The position numbers were made by a program, and so were the translations under genes. From Athripsodes cinereus (Eukaryota > Arthropoda > Insecta > Trichoptera > Leptoceridae), in the NCBI GenBank assembly GCA_947579605.1, contig OX388319.1, positions 4,216,001-4,280,000 on the forward strand: DNA of 64,000 bases, given 5' to 3'. The notes beneath the pieces were generated by a model. It had not been told where the DNA came from. It did no database searches and was given only the letters and a program-made list of their open reading frames with translations. Positions 1-11,006 of the stretch are shown piece by piece (position 1 is the first letter of the stretch; every line of letters begins with the position of its first letter).

Positions 1-33
1 CTCTTAAACTTACCGAAAAAAGTGGGTCCCCAT

Positions 34-429
34 TAGGGTTGCCAGATGATAATTTGATAAAGGAGGACATTCAGAAATCAAACGAATTTTTTATATTATT
101 TTGCTTTATTTTACTCATATTTAGTTGAGCTGCCAATTTCGGAAAGAAATTCTTGGTTTTTCAACAAATAATTATAAAAATCTTCACATGTCATGTTTTT
201 CAAGTTGTATTGAGTAAGAATTAAAGATTTAACTGACTACACACTAAGTCTATTCTTCTCTTTGCTCCACTGTGTAGTAATCATTGAAAAAACTCTCGCG
301 AGTTTTATACAAAAATAAAACTCGCAGAACCCGATGTTTAGCAAAAAGGAGGACATACAGTAGGTAAGGGAGGACAAAATATAAAAAAGGAGGACATGTC
401 CTCCTTTTGGATACCATCTGGCAACCCTA
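34..429. mobile_element. MITE with ~30-bp terminal inverted repeats, TA target duplication
   Basis: The left end reads TAGGGTTGCCAGATG and the right end is its inverse, both followed inward by an aaggaggacat block. The element proper is about 392 bp (36-427) between TA dinucleotides, as expected for a Tc1/mariner-type non-autonomous element. The interior is AT-rich with no coding capacity. An AGGGTTGCCACC start also occurs near 17787, so related ends are dispersed in this genome. Superfamily is inferred only from the TA duplication. Confidence 0.75.
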
Positions 430-1260
430 GTCCCGATTCATATTTTTTTAAAACTGAAAAAATATACAACCAGTGGCGTCCCCGAAATAAAGTCTCCCAC
501 TTTTTAATTTTTTTAGTGTTCCGTAAAAGTAGGGGTATTTGTAAGACATTTTATGTCTTCAATAGTTCAGCAGTTTACCACCCATACTGAATATCTTATA
601 TTTTATTGCTTAGAGAAGACAATCTGTATGTTCAAAACATGATGTTATACCACTGGCTACCCCACTTATGTTAGATGTCATGATGATGTTAATATTATAG
701 ATAAATAATAGTAAAGAAAAACAGAATATTGAACTTTATGATGGCGAATGCAATTCAAGGACATCGATAGGAAATTGATTGGGGTTCATAATAAAGAAAA
801 AAACACTTATATTTTTGTATCCATTTTAATATTTGAAATATAAATAATATTACTAAATTTTTTTTTTATTATTATTAAATTTAATTCATAACAACCCCTC
901 TTTATGGATGTAAATTTAATGTATTGAATATCACCAAACATAAATATCTTTGCATCCATTCTTTATTTTCATCACATTCATTCTTTTTCTCATTCATACT
1001 CACGCATCTACATTAATTAATGCTGAAATCTTTGGTTTGCATTTGCTGTAAAAATCATTGCTTGTTCCGTGGACCACCCATACGCTTGAGTTGACATCTT
1101 TTTTTTTGGACACAGATTTAAACTTTCAAGTAACTTTATTATCTACGCTTAGTAGTATTCCGAAACTATCAACTCCATCTTCAGGCGATTAGAAATAAAG
1201 TATTATAATCGTCTGAAGATGAAGTCGAGGAGTCTCCAAGAGTCGTCATTAATTAAAAAA
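430..1260. other. AT-rich non-coding stretch with a degenerate dispersed-repeat copy
   Basis: No gene is visible. About 545-700 resembles the dispersed repeat at 22132-22320 (gacattttatgtcttc, ttcagc, accacccatactgaatat, ending in a catgatgatg motif), so it is an old copy of that family. A small hairpin (catcttcaggcgatta with its inverse) lies at 1170-1222. Confidence 0.5.
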
Positions 1261-1400
1261 ATAATATTCTTTATTGTAGGTACATTGGTTAAAAGCAAAT
1301 TTACACAAAAAAAAACATTCAAATAAAATATATTCATACAATCAATATACAGAAGGTGAGTTTATCGCAGAGGCGCGATTTCTCCAAACTAACCCGAATC
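1261..1400 (-). mobile_element. LINE 3'-end fragment, copy 1
   Basis: This matches three other copies (2630-2985, 9150-9475, 40840-40980) through the blocks ctttattgtaggtacattg, caatcaatatacag and gtttatcgcagaggcgcga. In the 2.6-kb copy the shared block ends in a poly-T run, so the repeat is the polyadenylated 3' end of a minus-strand non-LTR retrotransposon. No coding sequence remains here. Confidence 0.55.
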
Positions 1401-2625
1401 ACTTGGAAGTGAACTAAATAGTGTTGTTTTACAATTCACCTTGAAATGGACTTCCAACAAGTACCTTCGGTCAATGACATCAAAATAAAAAAAAATACAG
1501 ATTTATTGATGGTCTTTCAATACTTACTATTGTTATTAAATTTTGAAAATATATATATTTTTTAAAATAAAAACGTGGTCATAAAAAGTTCAGTCCATTC
1601 AAAATTTATCTCTTATTTTATTACAGCTTTATACTATTTATAAGTAAACTAGCCATTACATTCCTAAAAACTATGTCATATTGTAATTTTACACAAATAA
1701 ATAATTTTTACACTTGGGGCTTACACTTACACAATAAGTAAACTAATAAATGTTTGGAATTACTTTTTTCCATAGACATATCACCAAGTGACATTTCCTT
1801 ATTGAAATACGTAAAAATATTGATTAGGTGTTTTCTTTCTATCAGAAATAATGCCTAATCTGTGAATAGTAAACTATGGCTAAAATATGTTTTTTTTAAA
1901 GTAAGGCTTTTGAAAATGAATATATAATAAAAAAACGTTTTTTTTTTAATACTATTACGATTGTTTGGAGTCAAAAAACTTTACTAGTACCACTAAATAG
2001 TGAAATATTGCGCTTGAGAATGACAGGATACCTGTTGAAAGCTTGATCATGCATAGATATTTTTTAGGGGTATTAATAAAGTTTTTTTACTCCAAAAATT
2101 CGTAATAATGTTTAGAAACTACCACAACGTTACCGTCAAATCAATAAATAATGTTTGTTTAATAAATAATAACCTTCGGCACATATTAAATTTGTGAGGT
2201 TGTGAATTTTGATTAATACATACAAAAATTTAAATATTCGTTTAATTTTTATCGGTTGGCTTATTTATATATTCCTTACAGCCGCATTACCAGGCAAGAG
2301 AAAGCAGAGAAATAATGATAGATAAAATGTGTCGTCGCTGAATCCAATGCTTTCACGTCTTTTCACTTGGAACGCTGAATAATATTGAAGTCTTTGTAAA
2401 ATTAATCCACAAGTCCTAGCTGTGGATCGTCATAGACGTACGCCTGTCTTGGCATCCTAACGGTGAATCAGTATCGTCTTCCAGCACGATAGTTTCTACA
2501 GCGTCGTACCAGATCAAACTTTCTATATCGTAGACAGTGCCACTGCGGTACGAGGCTCATCCCTCGAAGTGACTGTTGCTGGAAAAAAAGAAAGAAATTT
2601 ATTAGTATACATTGTTTGGATATTT
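1401..2625. other. AT-rich non-coding stretch
   Basis: No ORF, RNA gene or clear terminal repeat is visible. The sequence is dominated by A/T runs with stops in all frames. Confidence 0.5.
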
Positions 2626-2629
2626 TTTG

Positions 2630-2985
2630 ATATGTTTTTTTTTTTATTCTTTACTGTACATTGATCACAAGCAAATTCACACAAAAATATATTTAAAACA
2701 AATACAATCATACAATCAATATACAGAGGACGAGTTTATCGCAGAGGCGCGATTACTTCCAACTAACCCAATTTCATGTAACTTTCACATAAAGAAAATC
2801 TTAAAGAAAGGAAAGAGGAGGTAAAAAAGGAGAAGAATAGGTAGGAAAAGGGACTAGGATACAGATGCCATATTTTGTGTGATAAAGTGTTCCTTAACCG
2901 CCCGCTTGAAAGCGTGAAGAGTAGGGAGCAACCTTATTCTGGAAGACAAACCATTCCGGGAAGGCAAACCATTTATGTCTGAGGC
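2630..2985 (-). mobile_element. 5'-truncated non-LTR retrotransposon (RT C-terminal tail plus 3' UTR and poly-A)
   Basis: Read on the minus strand, about 2985-2860 encodes a short tail with the motifs LPSRN, RIRLLPTLHAFKRAVKEHF and then a stop. This is the usual C-terminal ending of many LINE reverse transcriptases (LP...SFKRxVKxH). The 3' UTR is shared with the copy at 1261 and ends in an AATAAA-like signal followed by poly-A, seen as poly-T near 2637-2645. The 5' part is missing, as in typical dead-on-arrival copies. Clade not assigned. Confidence 0.6.
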
Positions 2986-3024
2986 ATTCACAATATAACA
3001 ATTAGTATTCGGTTATCGTTTTAC

Positions 3025-3341
3025 GGCCGGTTTCATAATAAAAAAATCAGTCATTTTAACCTCTACGCGTTCTATACATGTATACTAGTAAAGTTCGAAC
3101 TTTGAAATGTTTATTTTCAAAATTACACAGTGAAATTGTTCATTTGCTTCGCGACGCTGTTGATGAATAATGCGATGGTTACAAAAATTTTTTTTTTTAT
3201 AAAAAGCAGTTGCTATGTGTTATTGTAAATAATGTATATAATGGAATCTAGTGTTCCAACATGTAACTGAATTAAACTCTTAAAGTTTATGAAACCCAAA
3301 TTTGACTTTAAAAAAGGAACTTTATCTTTTATGAAACCAGG
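3025..3341. mobile_element. MITE, family with GGCCGGTTTCATAA ends, copy 1
   Basis: The element starts with ggccggtttcataa and ends with ttttatgaaaccagg, an imperfect terminal inverted repeat of about 14 bp. The subterminal block aaagtttatgaaacccaaat is shared with the second copy at 25440-25795. No coding sequence. The target duplication is not clear. Confidence 0.6.
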
Positions 3342-3429
3342 TTTTGAACTATGTTTAATTCTTAAATAATATGAAAATCATCATCAAAGTTTCGATGGAG
3401 ATGTCCACTGCGTCCACAGTTTTAAATAA

Positions 3430-3545
3430 TGGTCTCATTCATTCTTTCTACTTGCCCAAACATTCTTTACGTATAGCACTTGATCTATCAGAGTTTTATC
3501 ACCCGTCATTCTTATAGCAATCACATTTCTTTTACGAAAACTACG
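3430..3545 (-). mobile_element. Degenerate RTE-type LINE fragment
   Basis: The stretch tctcattcattctttctac, then gcccaaac, then cttatagca runs parallel to the better preserved copy at 52655-52800 (tcattcattctttccac, gcctaaacc, cttatagcactg). It is a short decayed piece of the same RT C-terminal region, without an open frame. Confidence 0.4.
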
Positions 3546-3718
3546 TTATTTTTCATTGAGATGAAAGACGTCTCTCTCAACATGGTAAAAAAAATGTTTT
3601 CATTTTCGTCATGAAATTGTACTACCTAAACACTGACACAGTGAATTCATACATTTCTTTTACATTATCAATCACGAAATGATCCCTAGCTGGGGTAAGA
3701 ACCTCACAATTTTATAAA

Positions 3719-4306
3719 TCTATATATATAAAAGAAAGTGGTGTTAGTTACACCACTCAAGAATGGCTGTACCGATTTGAATTATCTCTGATTTGTTGGA
3801 TTCTTCTCCGCCCCGAATAGCAGACAGGTTATTAAAATATCTTACAAATTCACGGGAAGAAAAATTATGAAGAAAATTATTTACGCCATACATTTTATTT
3901 TCAATAAAAAATGCAATATGGAAAATTATACAAAATCAACGATGATGTTTTTTTATAGATTGACCTGTTTATACAATATTTTTTGTATACATTTTCAAAT
4001 TAGAATCGTTGTCCATACAATTTAACATCTGTGGTTCTGAAATTTCAATCTTGAAAGAATTTTTATAAATTTAAAATGAATAGGTATCTACCTAAAAAAT
4101 AAATTAGTACCTACATATTATATTACGTACAGCAGATAATTTATTAACAGATATGAGTTAAATATTATGATTGTTCAACACGAATGAATTTTATTTTTTA
4201 CATACGATGACACACTTGGACAATTACGGGAGTTTGTAAAGAGATTAATAATAATATTAATCATTCATTGATTGTTAGGCGGTATGAAGTTCGCTGGGTC
4301 AGCTAG
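3719..4306 (+). mobile_element. Non-autonomous Helitron-like element
   Basis: The left boundary is TCTATATATATAAAAG preceded by A, and the right boundary is gggtcagCTAG followed by T. That gives the A|TC...CTRR|T arrangement of Helitron insertion with no target duplication. The start continues with gtggtgttagttacaccac and a 'ctgtaccgattt' motif, a common opening of Lepidopteran non-autonomous Helitrons (family knowledge, recalled). The interior is AT-rich without Rep/helicase coding. The 3' hairpin is weak, so this is a moderate call. Confidence 0.5.
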
Positions 4307-4334
4307 TAAGAAATAAAAATAATGATTTTATGAA

Positions 4335-5577
4335 AAACATATTTTGAACTACTCCAGATTAATCGTTCCAATTGATCACACTCATCAATAGTCAACCTAT
4401 TTGAATAGGTATTAACTAGTTAGGTATGTTGTATATGATACACATACATATGTGAACTTCCTTAAGGAGTGCAGAACACAGGTCCATTGAACTGCAACAG
4501 ATGTCTTTCCAGTTTGAAAGCACAGAAATTGTATGAAATCGTATAAAAGTTGATTTCAATAGTGGAAAAATATTGAGTTGTAACATATATACAACTTTCA
4601 AAAATTTCAAGTCATGTGATAAGCATGACACAGAGGAATTGGGAATGTTACCTGGGTTTAAAGAGTACACTTAACCAAGCCTAAGTCGATTCATAAGCGT
4701 CGAAACTCTGTGTTGTGCACTCCTTAAGGAAGTTGGTGACAGGAAAATTATTCGAATCACAATTATTCGAATGGACAATTCTTCGAAAAAACATTTGTAC
4801 GAACTAACTTTTTTTCGAATGACAATTATTCGAATGGCAGTTATTCGAATCCACAATTATCAGAAAACACAATTGTTCGAATTTTTATACGTTATATTGA
4901 TAACAACAATTATCCGAAACACAATTCTTCGAATTTTTATTATCAAGACAGATAATATTGCTCCTATTTTCGGCGAAAAGTGACGTACTTAGCGAAGTTA
5001 TATTATATAATTCGACTCAGTTTGCAATCGATTTATCTAAATAGTGTCAAACGTTTGAAAAAATAATTTAAATATATTTATAATTAGGTATGAACGCAAT
5101 TGCCTCATTTTCTTAAGAAATGAAAATAACATTATTGTTCCTTATGAACTCGTTCACAGTTGGATGAGGTATGGCTGGAGTTTTATATGAAACGTAATAT
5201 AATTGCGTCAATATGACCTGCTTCTGAAGATCAAAATAAAATGAATTTAGATTAATATAAAATAATTCGAATATTAGGGTTTTCTAACAAATGTTAGTCG
5301 AACAATTCACTTTCCATTAATTGTAATTCGAATAATTGATAGTCTAACAAATGTTATTCGAAGATTTGTTAATTCGAATAATTATTTTTTCGAACAATTG
5401 TGAATTCGAACAATTGTATTTCGAAGAATTTTCATGTAATCAAGGAAGTTCACATATATGTATGTGTATCATATACAACATACCTAACTAGTTAATACCT
5501 ATTCAAATAGGTTGACTATGGATGAGTGTGATCAATTGGAACGATTAATCTGGAGTAGTTCAAAATATGTTTGACAT
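4335..5577. mobile_element. Nested foldback element with TTCGAATAAT-rich interior
   Basis: Outer arms of about 125 bp (4335-4462 and 5447-5577) are near-perfect inverted repeats containing ctagttaggtatgttg and its inverse. Inside, cttccttaaggagtgca at about 4457 is inverted at 4714-4734. The inner segment 4735-5440 is bounded by gaaaattattcgaa and its degenerate inverse, and is filled with repeats of ATTCGAATAATTG on both strands. No protein is encoded. It looks like one foldback or MITE inserted within another; the superfamily is unknown. Confidence 0.55.
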
Positions 5578-5976
5578 CTACACTTCTAGTAAGTAAAAAA
5601 TCCAGTTCCCGACATCCAATTGTGTCAAAAAATTCATAACATAAAATGATTTTATGTTTAAGGAAAAAGGTATCTATTGTGTTAGGTAGGTTTATATTGT
5701 GAGAAGCGTCTAGACGCTGAGTTGAGTAAATATCATCACATTGAATAGGCGTATAACCCCGGTTATCTCAATACTTTATTTTTATTCTTTGATTACTACA
5801 GTCATACAATATTATATTATGGTAAAATCTTGCACTTTAGGTTCAATGCTATCAGAAATAATATCGTCTTTCACTTTTTATTGAATAACATAATATCGGT
5901 GACAGTCGGCCAAGAAGAACACTGTTTATTATTATTTGTTTATTCTTTTTGCACACCATCATTTTTTACAATGAGA
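5578..5976. other. AT-rich spacer
   Basis: No gene, repeat boundary or RNA structure recognised. Confidence 0.4.
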
Positions 5977-6137
5977 TCGTCGGTAGCCTGGAGGTAGTGT
6001 CTCGGCCTCGTGAACATGGGGTCCGTGGTTCGATCCCAGGTGCCGGCAAACTCCCCTTTCACGACACAAGCTTTTAGTAGCTTACTGTGAAAGGTGTATA
6101 AGGTTGTATTTGGGTTTATAACAAAAAACCCAGATAC
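5977..6137 (+). mobile_element. tRNA-derived SINE, copy 1
   Basis: The 5' part is tRNA-like, with a box A-like segment (tagcctggaggtag) and a good box B (ggttcgatccc), starting TCGTCGGTAGCC. It is followed by a tRNA-unrelated body (cacgacacaagcttttag, gtgaaaggtgtataagg, tttgggtttataac) that is the same in copies at 9241, 38975/40511 and 50318. Internal Pol III promoter boxes and a conserved body identify a SINE, not a tRNA gene. Confidence 0.85.
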
Positions 6138-6590
6138 CTATATCTTTTTAAAAAATACTCTAGTACCTACATTGAACTAGGTTGTACCTATTCTCTTCTC
6201 TCTTCCTTCCCCTTCCTATATATTTTTTTAAATATTGTGCTATTTAATTGTTTAGAGTTTAGATACTTTAATAGGCGATGTAAATAATTAACTGAATAAT
6301 TCTTTGCCAAAGCTGTTGGTTGTGTCTATTAAAAAAAAACTATTTTGCATATGTGCCCTTGTTCTTGCTGCTGTCTGAATAATTATTATGGGATGTTTAG
6401 ATAACCTCTATACTTAATTACCAACTTAATTAATTGATAAACATTACATATAAATAATAATTAATTAGTGATTATTAATGTCGACAATGTCTCCGCGACA
6501 CTATTTATGTAGGTATAAACAATATTATTAATATTGTTCACATGCAATTTTGATATGTGTTTACCTACATCTTTATTGTACATACATACA
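6138..6590. other. AT-rich spacer with short microsatellite
   Basis: No gene seen. A cataca/catac microsatellite (about 6580-6600) marks the junction with the LINE fragment that follows; the same motif precedes the related fragment at 52240. Confidence 0.45.
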
Positions 6591-6599
6591 TACATACCA

Positions 6600-6895
6600 T
6601 CACGCCGCTTCCCTCGCGGGGTAGGCAGAAAGGATCGAGCGCCACTTCCTTCTATCCTTGCATACATCTTTCGCTTCCGTCACTGTCATACAATTCCTCA
6701 TGCATGCTCTCCTGTTCAACGTGCTCAACACGTGACCGTCCTGTAGGATTTGATTTAAATGATCTTGCCATTTAATCCTCGGACGTCCACGTCTCCGAGC
6801 ACCATTCCTCTCAGCCAAATATATCTTCCTAGTCATTCTGTCCTCATTCATTCTTTCCACGTGCCCATCTTTATTGTCAAGGAAAGAAATTGAAA
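6600..6895 (-). mobile_element. RTE-type LINE fragment (RT C-terminal region)
   Basis: The minus-strand reading contains GHVERMNEDRMTRKIY, then RRRGRPRIKWQDH, then EAKDVCKDRRKWRSIL and a stop. The GHVxRM...GRPxxRWxD...A.DRxxWR pattern is the hallmark of the C-terminal end of RTE-clade (and similar) LINE ORFs. The hAT element starting at 6914 inserted just upstream, so only this tail survives. A second copy lies at 52240-52860. Confidence 0.7.
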
Positions 6896-6913
6896 TATTT
6901 AAATGGTAGGTAC

Positions 6914-8796
6914 TAGGGAATCCAATCCCGCAAAAGCGGGATCCCGTAAATGCGGGATCCCGCACCTTTTTTGCGGGATCAGAAATGCGGGATTACTCAT
7001 GCGGGATCCCGCACGCTTGCGGGACTGAAAAAAATATTTAAGAATGGGCTCAGACGACATTCTGATTATTTATTAAACCCAGCACAGCCTCAATGATAAG
7101 TTAGTTAACTACTTTGCCTTGGATCTCGTGACTTTTCTATAGAATTTGTATGGAAAATAATTAGAGTTTCCTAAATCGTGTGTCGAAAAAAATTTCCTAA
7201 AATGTGATCGCAGCAACAACCGATGGTGCAGCAGTCATGAAGAAAGTTGGGAGATTATTATCAGCGCACCACCAGTTATTCTTTGCACATGGGTTGCAAC
7301 TCGCTGTTCTTGAAGTTCTATACAATCAGAGACAAGAAGAAGAAATAAAGTCAAGTTGAAGTACTCGAAATTAGACCGGATGGTGGGAGTGATAATGAAA
7401 ATGAAGATGATGATGACGAGCAAGGTGACTTTTCGGTAGAGGAAGACATTCAAGAAGGAAATTTGCTACCACAATATAGGTAGATAAGTATTGTCAGACC
7501 AATAGATTTTTCAATGAAAATCATTATAACTTATTCCATTTTTTGTGTTTACTGTTTCAAAAAGTCAGGAAAATTGTCAAGCTTTTTAGTTCGAAATCTC
7601 CAGTAACAAATGACCTTCTGCAAATATATATTAAAGCAGAATTCTGCAAAGAATTACAGCTGATCCTAGATTGCCAAACGCGCTGGAACAGTCTCGCATC
7701 AATGTTATCGAGGTTCAACCAAGTCAAACAGTACATACTTAAAGCACTTATTGATCTTAAACTGACATCATCTTCATTTTCATTCACTGATGAAGAATTT
7801 ATAACATTGAGTAACATTGAACGAGCTTTAGAGCCAGTGAAGCTTGCTGTAAATGTCTTATGCCGCGAGGACGCAACACGCAACATTAGTTTCTGAAGAA
7901 ACCACATTGCGTTTCATGATAAGCAAACTGGATCGACAAAATACCAGGTTAAGCCAGGAACTTGAAGTGTCGCTATCTCGCCGGATAAAATAACACCGCA
8001 CATCAATGACTGTGCTTAGAAAATCCTAACAAATATCTTGAAAAAGATTCAGGATCTACAAATGTGGTTGACGTTCCATTCTTTCATCCAAGCAAAGTTA
8101 CATTTCGAACTGAAATGAAGTGTTCAATCGAGAGACTGTTGTCAGACACGCAGGTACAACCTGAAACTCATAACCAACAAGTTGATGACAATGGCGATGA
8201 AGAAGACACGCCTTTATCGAATCTATTAAATGATGAGCCTTCGTCTATACTAGAAGATGAATTAGAGCACAGTCAGAATGGATAGTCAAGTAATATGAAG
8301 TCAACTCCACCTAATAGCATGGAAGCTGAACGTGCTTTTTCCGCCGCTGGCTATTTATGCAACAAGATAAGATCAAATCTATAAGATGAAACTTTAGGTA
8401 CTCATCATTTCTTCGAAAATACTATCAGAAAAAAGCTATTTTTTATGCCTCTAAAAGTCGAAACTAATAAATATGTTCAATTGTTCATACAAATTACAAA
8501 TCTATAAGGTGAAATGTTGTATTATATCGTTCCTTATAAGAAGCTGATTATTTATACCTCTAAAACATCATTATTTCCACTTGTTAATTAGTAATAAATC
8601 TGCATAATAATAAAAAAATATTAAAATTTACTTGTCTTTATTTAATATATTTTTTTAAATAACTAAGTATTTACTTGAAACAGTTTTTTTTGTTAAAAAA
8701 TCTCAATCCCGCAAATCCCGCGGGATCCGCGGGACTGATGACCTCAATCCCGCAGGCTTGCGGGATCGCGATTTTGATGCGGGATTGGATTCCCTA
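6914..8796 (+). mobile_element. hAT DNA transposon, decayed copy 1, with 8-bp target duplication
   Basis: Ends are tagggaatccaatcccgca and its inverse. The flanks carry the identical 8-mer gtaggtac (6906-6913 and 8797-8804), diagnostic of hAT transposition. Both ends contain clusters of subterminal GCGGGAT/ATCCCGC palindromes (6927-7024 and 8705-8787), probably transposase binding sites. The interior encodes remnants of a hAT transposase (see 7200-8440). A related copy in opposite orientation is at 11015-13244. Confidence 0.92.
7200..8440 (+). pseudogene. hAT transposase remnant
   Basis: Frame pieces, in order: about 7202-7355 reads TTDGAAVMKKVGRLL then FFAHGLQLAVLEVLY; an acidic stretch at 7378-7480 (DNENEDDDDEQ); 7557-7890 reads FCKELQLILDCQTRWNSL then FTDEEFITLSNIERALEPVK; 8064-8285 is an acidic linker; about 8315-8385 reads MEAERAFSAAGYLCNKIRS. 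These are the RNase H-fold core and the C-terminal hAT dimerisation motif of ZBED-like hAT transposases. N-terminal zinc-finger coding is not seen, and frameshifts and stops separate the pieces, so it cannot make a working enzyme. Confidence 0.85.
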
Positions 8797-8804
8797 GTAG
8801 GTAC

Positions 8805-9145
8805 CTATATCATATTGTACTATACCCTCACGTCGTATCCCAAGTGGGGTAGACAGAGGAAACGGAACGCTATATAGATCCATTCTTACTTATAATAATA
8901 CGACTATTTATATAGCGCCGTACTGTGATAATATCACTTCAAGGGCGTTTTACATAATTTAGGATCAACATCCACGTCCATTATAAAACTACATAACATC
9001 AATTAAAAATTGCCATCAGAAAGACAACAAATCATAATAATAAATAAAAAAATCATACTTCTTCTACTTCTCTCGCTTCTACTACATTCATACAATTTCT
9101 CATACATGCACGTCGATTTATCTTACTCAAGATATACCTATCGTG
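8805..9145. other. Spacer with repeat debris
   Basis: No gene. About 8819-8870 (taccctcacgtcgtatccca, aagtggggtagacag) is a piece of the dispersed family also seen at 24765-24965. Confidence 0.4.
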
Positions 9146-9149
9146 TTAT

Positions 9150-9475
9150 TTTTATTTATTGATTTATTCATTATTTATTGATGATTGCAAGCAGATTTAC
9201 GCAAAAATATACATTTAAATTAAATATAATCATCAATGAGTTCGTCGGTAGCCTGGAGGTAGAGTCTCGGCCTCGTGAACAAGGGGTCCGTGGTTCGATA
9301 CCAGGTGCCGGCAAACTCCCCTTTCACGACACAAGCTTTTAGTAGCTTACTGTGAAAGGTGTATAAGGTTGTATTTGGGTTTATAACAAAAACCCACATA
9401 CATCTTTAAAAAAAAAATCAATATACCGAGGGCGAGTTTACCCCAGAGGCGCGATATCTTCCAACTAACCCAAAT
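9150..9475 (-). mobile_element. LINE 3'-end fragment, copy 3, interrupted by a SINE
   Basis: The left part (9150-9235; tttattgatgattgcaagcag) and right part (9418-9475; caatataccgagggcgag, gaggcgcgat) align to the continuous copies at 1261, 2630 and 40840. The 170 bp between them is the tRNA-SINE at 9241-9410. Confidence 0.6.
9241..9410 (+). mobile_element. tRNA-derived SINE, copy 2
   Basis: Same family as 5977-6137, nearly identical through the tRNA-like head (gtagcctggaggtag; box B ggttcgatacc with one change) and body. It ends in an A-rich tail (about 9407-9417) and splits a LINE 3' end, with a possible short atcaat target repeat at both sides. Confidence 0.82.
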
Positions 9476-9890
9476 ATATTATATTTATATTATAAATGAA
9501 GGAATTTATGAAGTTGTTGTGAACGCATAAATACTTGATAATTTTGAATTATTTTTATGTAGATGTATAGTATTCAACCTGGAGAACAAGAATCCGGCGC
9601 ATAATTGTGGATTTTTTAAGCACAACAATAAATATTTGCATTTTTCGTATGCCCTTGACGTATCACAAGTATCCTATAAATATCGGAGGCCATATTGAAA
9701 TTTGTATGGTTATCATAATTACCAACATAACAAAAACAATGTTTACTGGACAAAATACAATGGAAGTCAAAATTAAACGGGGTAAAAAGTCAAAATAATG
9801 AAATGGGAAAATTATTACAATTTATTAAATCGAAAATAGACATACCTCATATTATTATTATAAATCCTTTTTCGTATATACTGTATTTGT
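9476..9890. other. AT-rich spacer before tandem array
   Basis: No supported gene. A 63-codon open frame at 9607-9798 has low-complexity basic composition and no recognisable domain, and is treated as chance. Confidence 0.4.
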
Positions 9891-10617
9891 GTTGTTAGGT
9901 AGTCTGGTGCTAATATATGCAAAAACACATTTATTACGTTGGCTGATTGCGGGTTAGGTTTGTTAGGTAGTACGGTGCTAATATATGCAAAAACACATTT
10001 ATTACATTGACTGATTGCGGGTTAGGTTTGTTAGGTAGTACGGTGCTAATATATGCAAAAACACATTTATTACGTTGACTGATTGCGGGTTAGGTTTGTT
10101 AGGTAGTACGGTGCTAATATATGCAAAAACACATTTATTACGTTGACTGATTGCGGGTTAGGTTTGTTAGGTAGTACGGTGCTAATATATGCAAAAACAC
10201 ATTTATTACGTTGACTGATTGCGGGTTAGGTTTGTTAGGTAGTACGGTGCTAATATATGCAAAAACACATTTATTACGTTGACTGATTGCGGGTTAGGTT
10301 TGTTAGGTAGTACGGTGCTAATATATGCAAAAACACATTTATTACGTTGACTGATTGCTGGTTAGGTTTGTTAGGTAGTACGGTGCTAATATATGCAAAA
10401 ACACATTTATTACGTTGACTGATTGCTGGTTAGGTTTGTTAGGTAGTACGGTGCTAATATATGCAAAAACACATTTATTACGTTGACTGATTGCGGGTTA
10501 GGTTTGTTAGGTAGTACAGTGCTAATATATGCAAAAACACATTTATTACATTGACTGATTGCGGGTTAGGTTTGTTAGGTAGTACGGTGCTAATATATGC
10601 AAAAACACATTTATTAC
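9891..10617 (+). repeat. 68-bp tandem repeat array, about 10.7 copies
   Basis: The unit contains gttaggtttgttaggtagta, cggtgctaatatatgc, aaaaacacatttattac and gttgactgattgcg, with an exact 68-bp period (for example the tacggtgct motif at 9971, 10039, 10107). Copies are almost identical except the first (gtctggtgc, ttggctg) and two with ttgctgg. This indicates recent homogenisation. Each unit contains TTAGG twice, the insect telomere pentamer. There are no spacers, so it is not a CRISPR-like array. Confidence 0.95.
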
Positions 10618-11006
10618 TTTAATTTTATAAAATTAGTGATATATATGGTATTTATGGATTTAATTAATTTTTTTATTGAAAATTTATCATTTTTCTCTAT
10701 GATATGCATTGTTTATGTCATATTGGTAAACCTGCAATTCATTTCCTCTATTTTAGTGTCAACATGGCGTCCGATACTTGTTTTGATTGTGATGTGTAAA
10801 TCGTGGACAAAATATGCAAATAATTAATTTTGTGTGCATTAAATCAACTTATTTTGGATGGATTATCATTTCTCTGGTAGAAAACTACATACTCACATGA
10901 TTATAACTTGAAAATTCATAATTAGTTTTTTGAATAGTTCACCTATCCTACATATTTACCTAAATGAAATACTTATTTAGTAGGTACTTCCACTGTGACC
11001 TTATTG
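10618..11006. other. AT-rich spacer
   Basis: No gene or repeat boundary recognised between the tandem array and the second hAT element. Confidence 0.4.

Noticed and set aside
5977..6060. Possible tRNA gene from box A and box B motifs
   Set aside because: The sequence continues into a conserved non-tRNA body found at several loci and does not form a full cloverleaf; it is a SINE head. The same applies to 9241, 29420, 40540, 50330 and 51740.
9891..10617. CRISPR-like array appearance
   Set aside because: Units are contiguous and identical with no unique spacers; the genome is eukaryotic. It is a satellite.
9891..10617. Interstitial telomere tract
   Set aside because: TTAGG occurs only twice per 68-bp unit and not in tandem; reported as a motif observation only.
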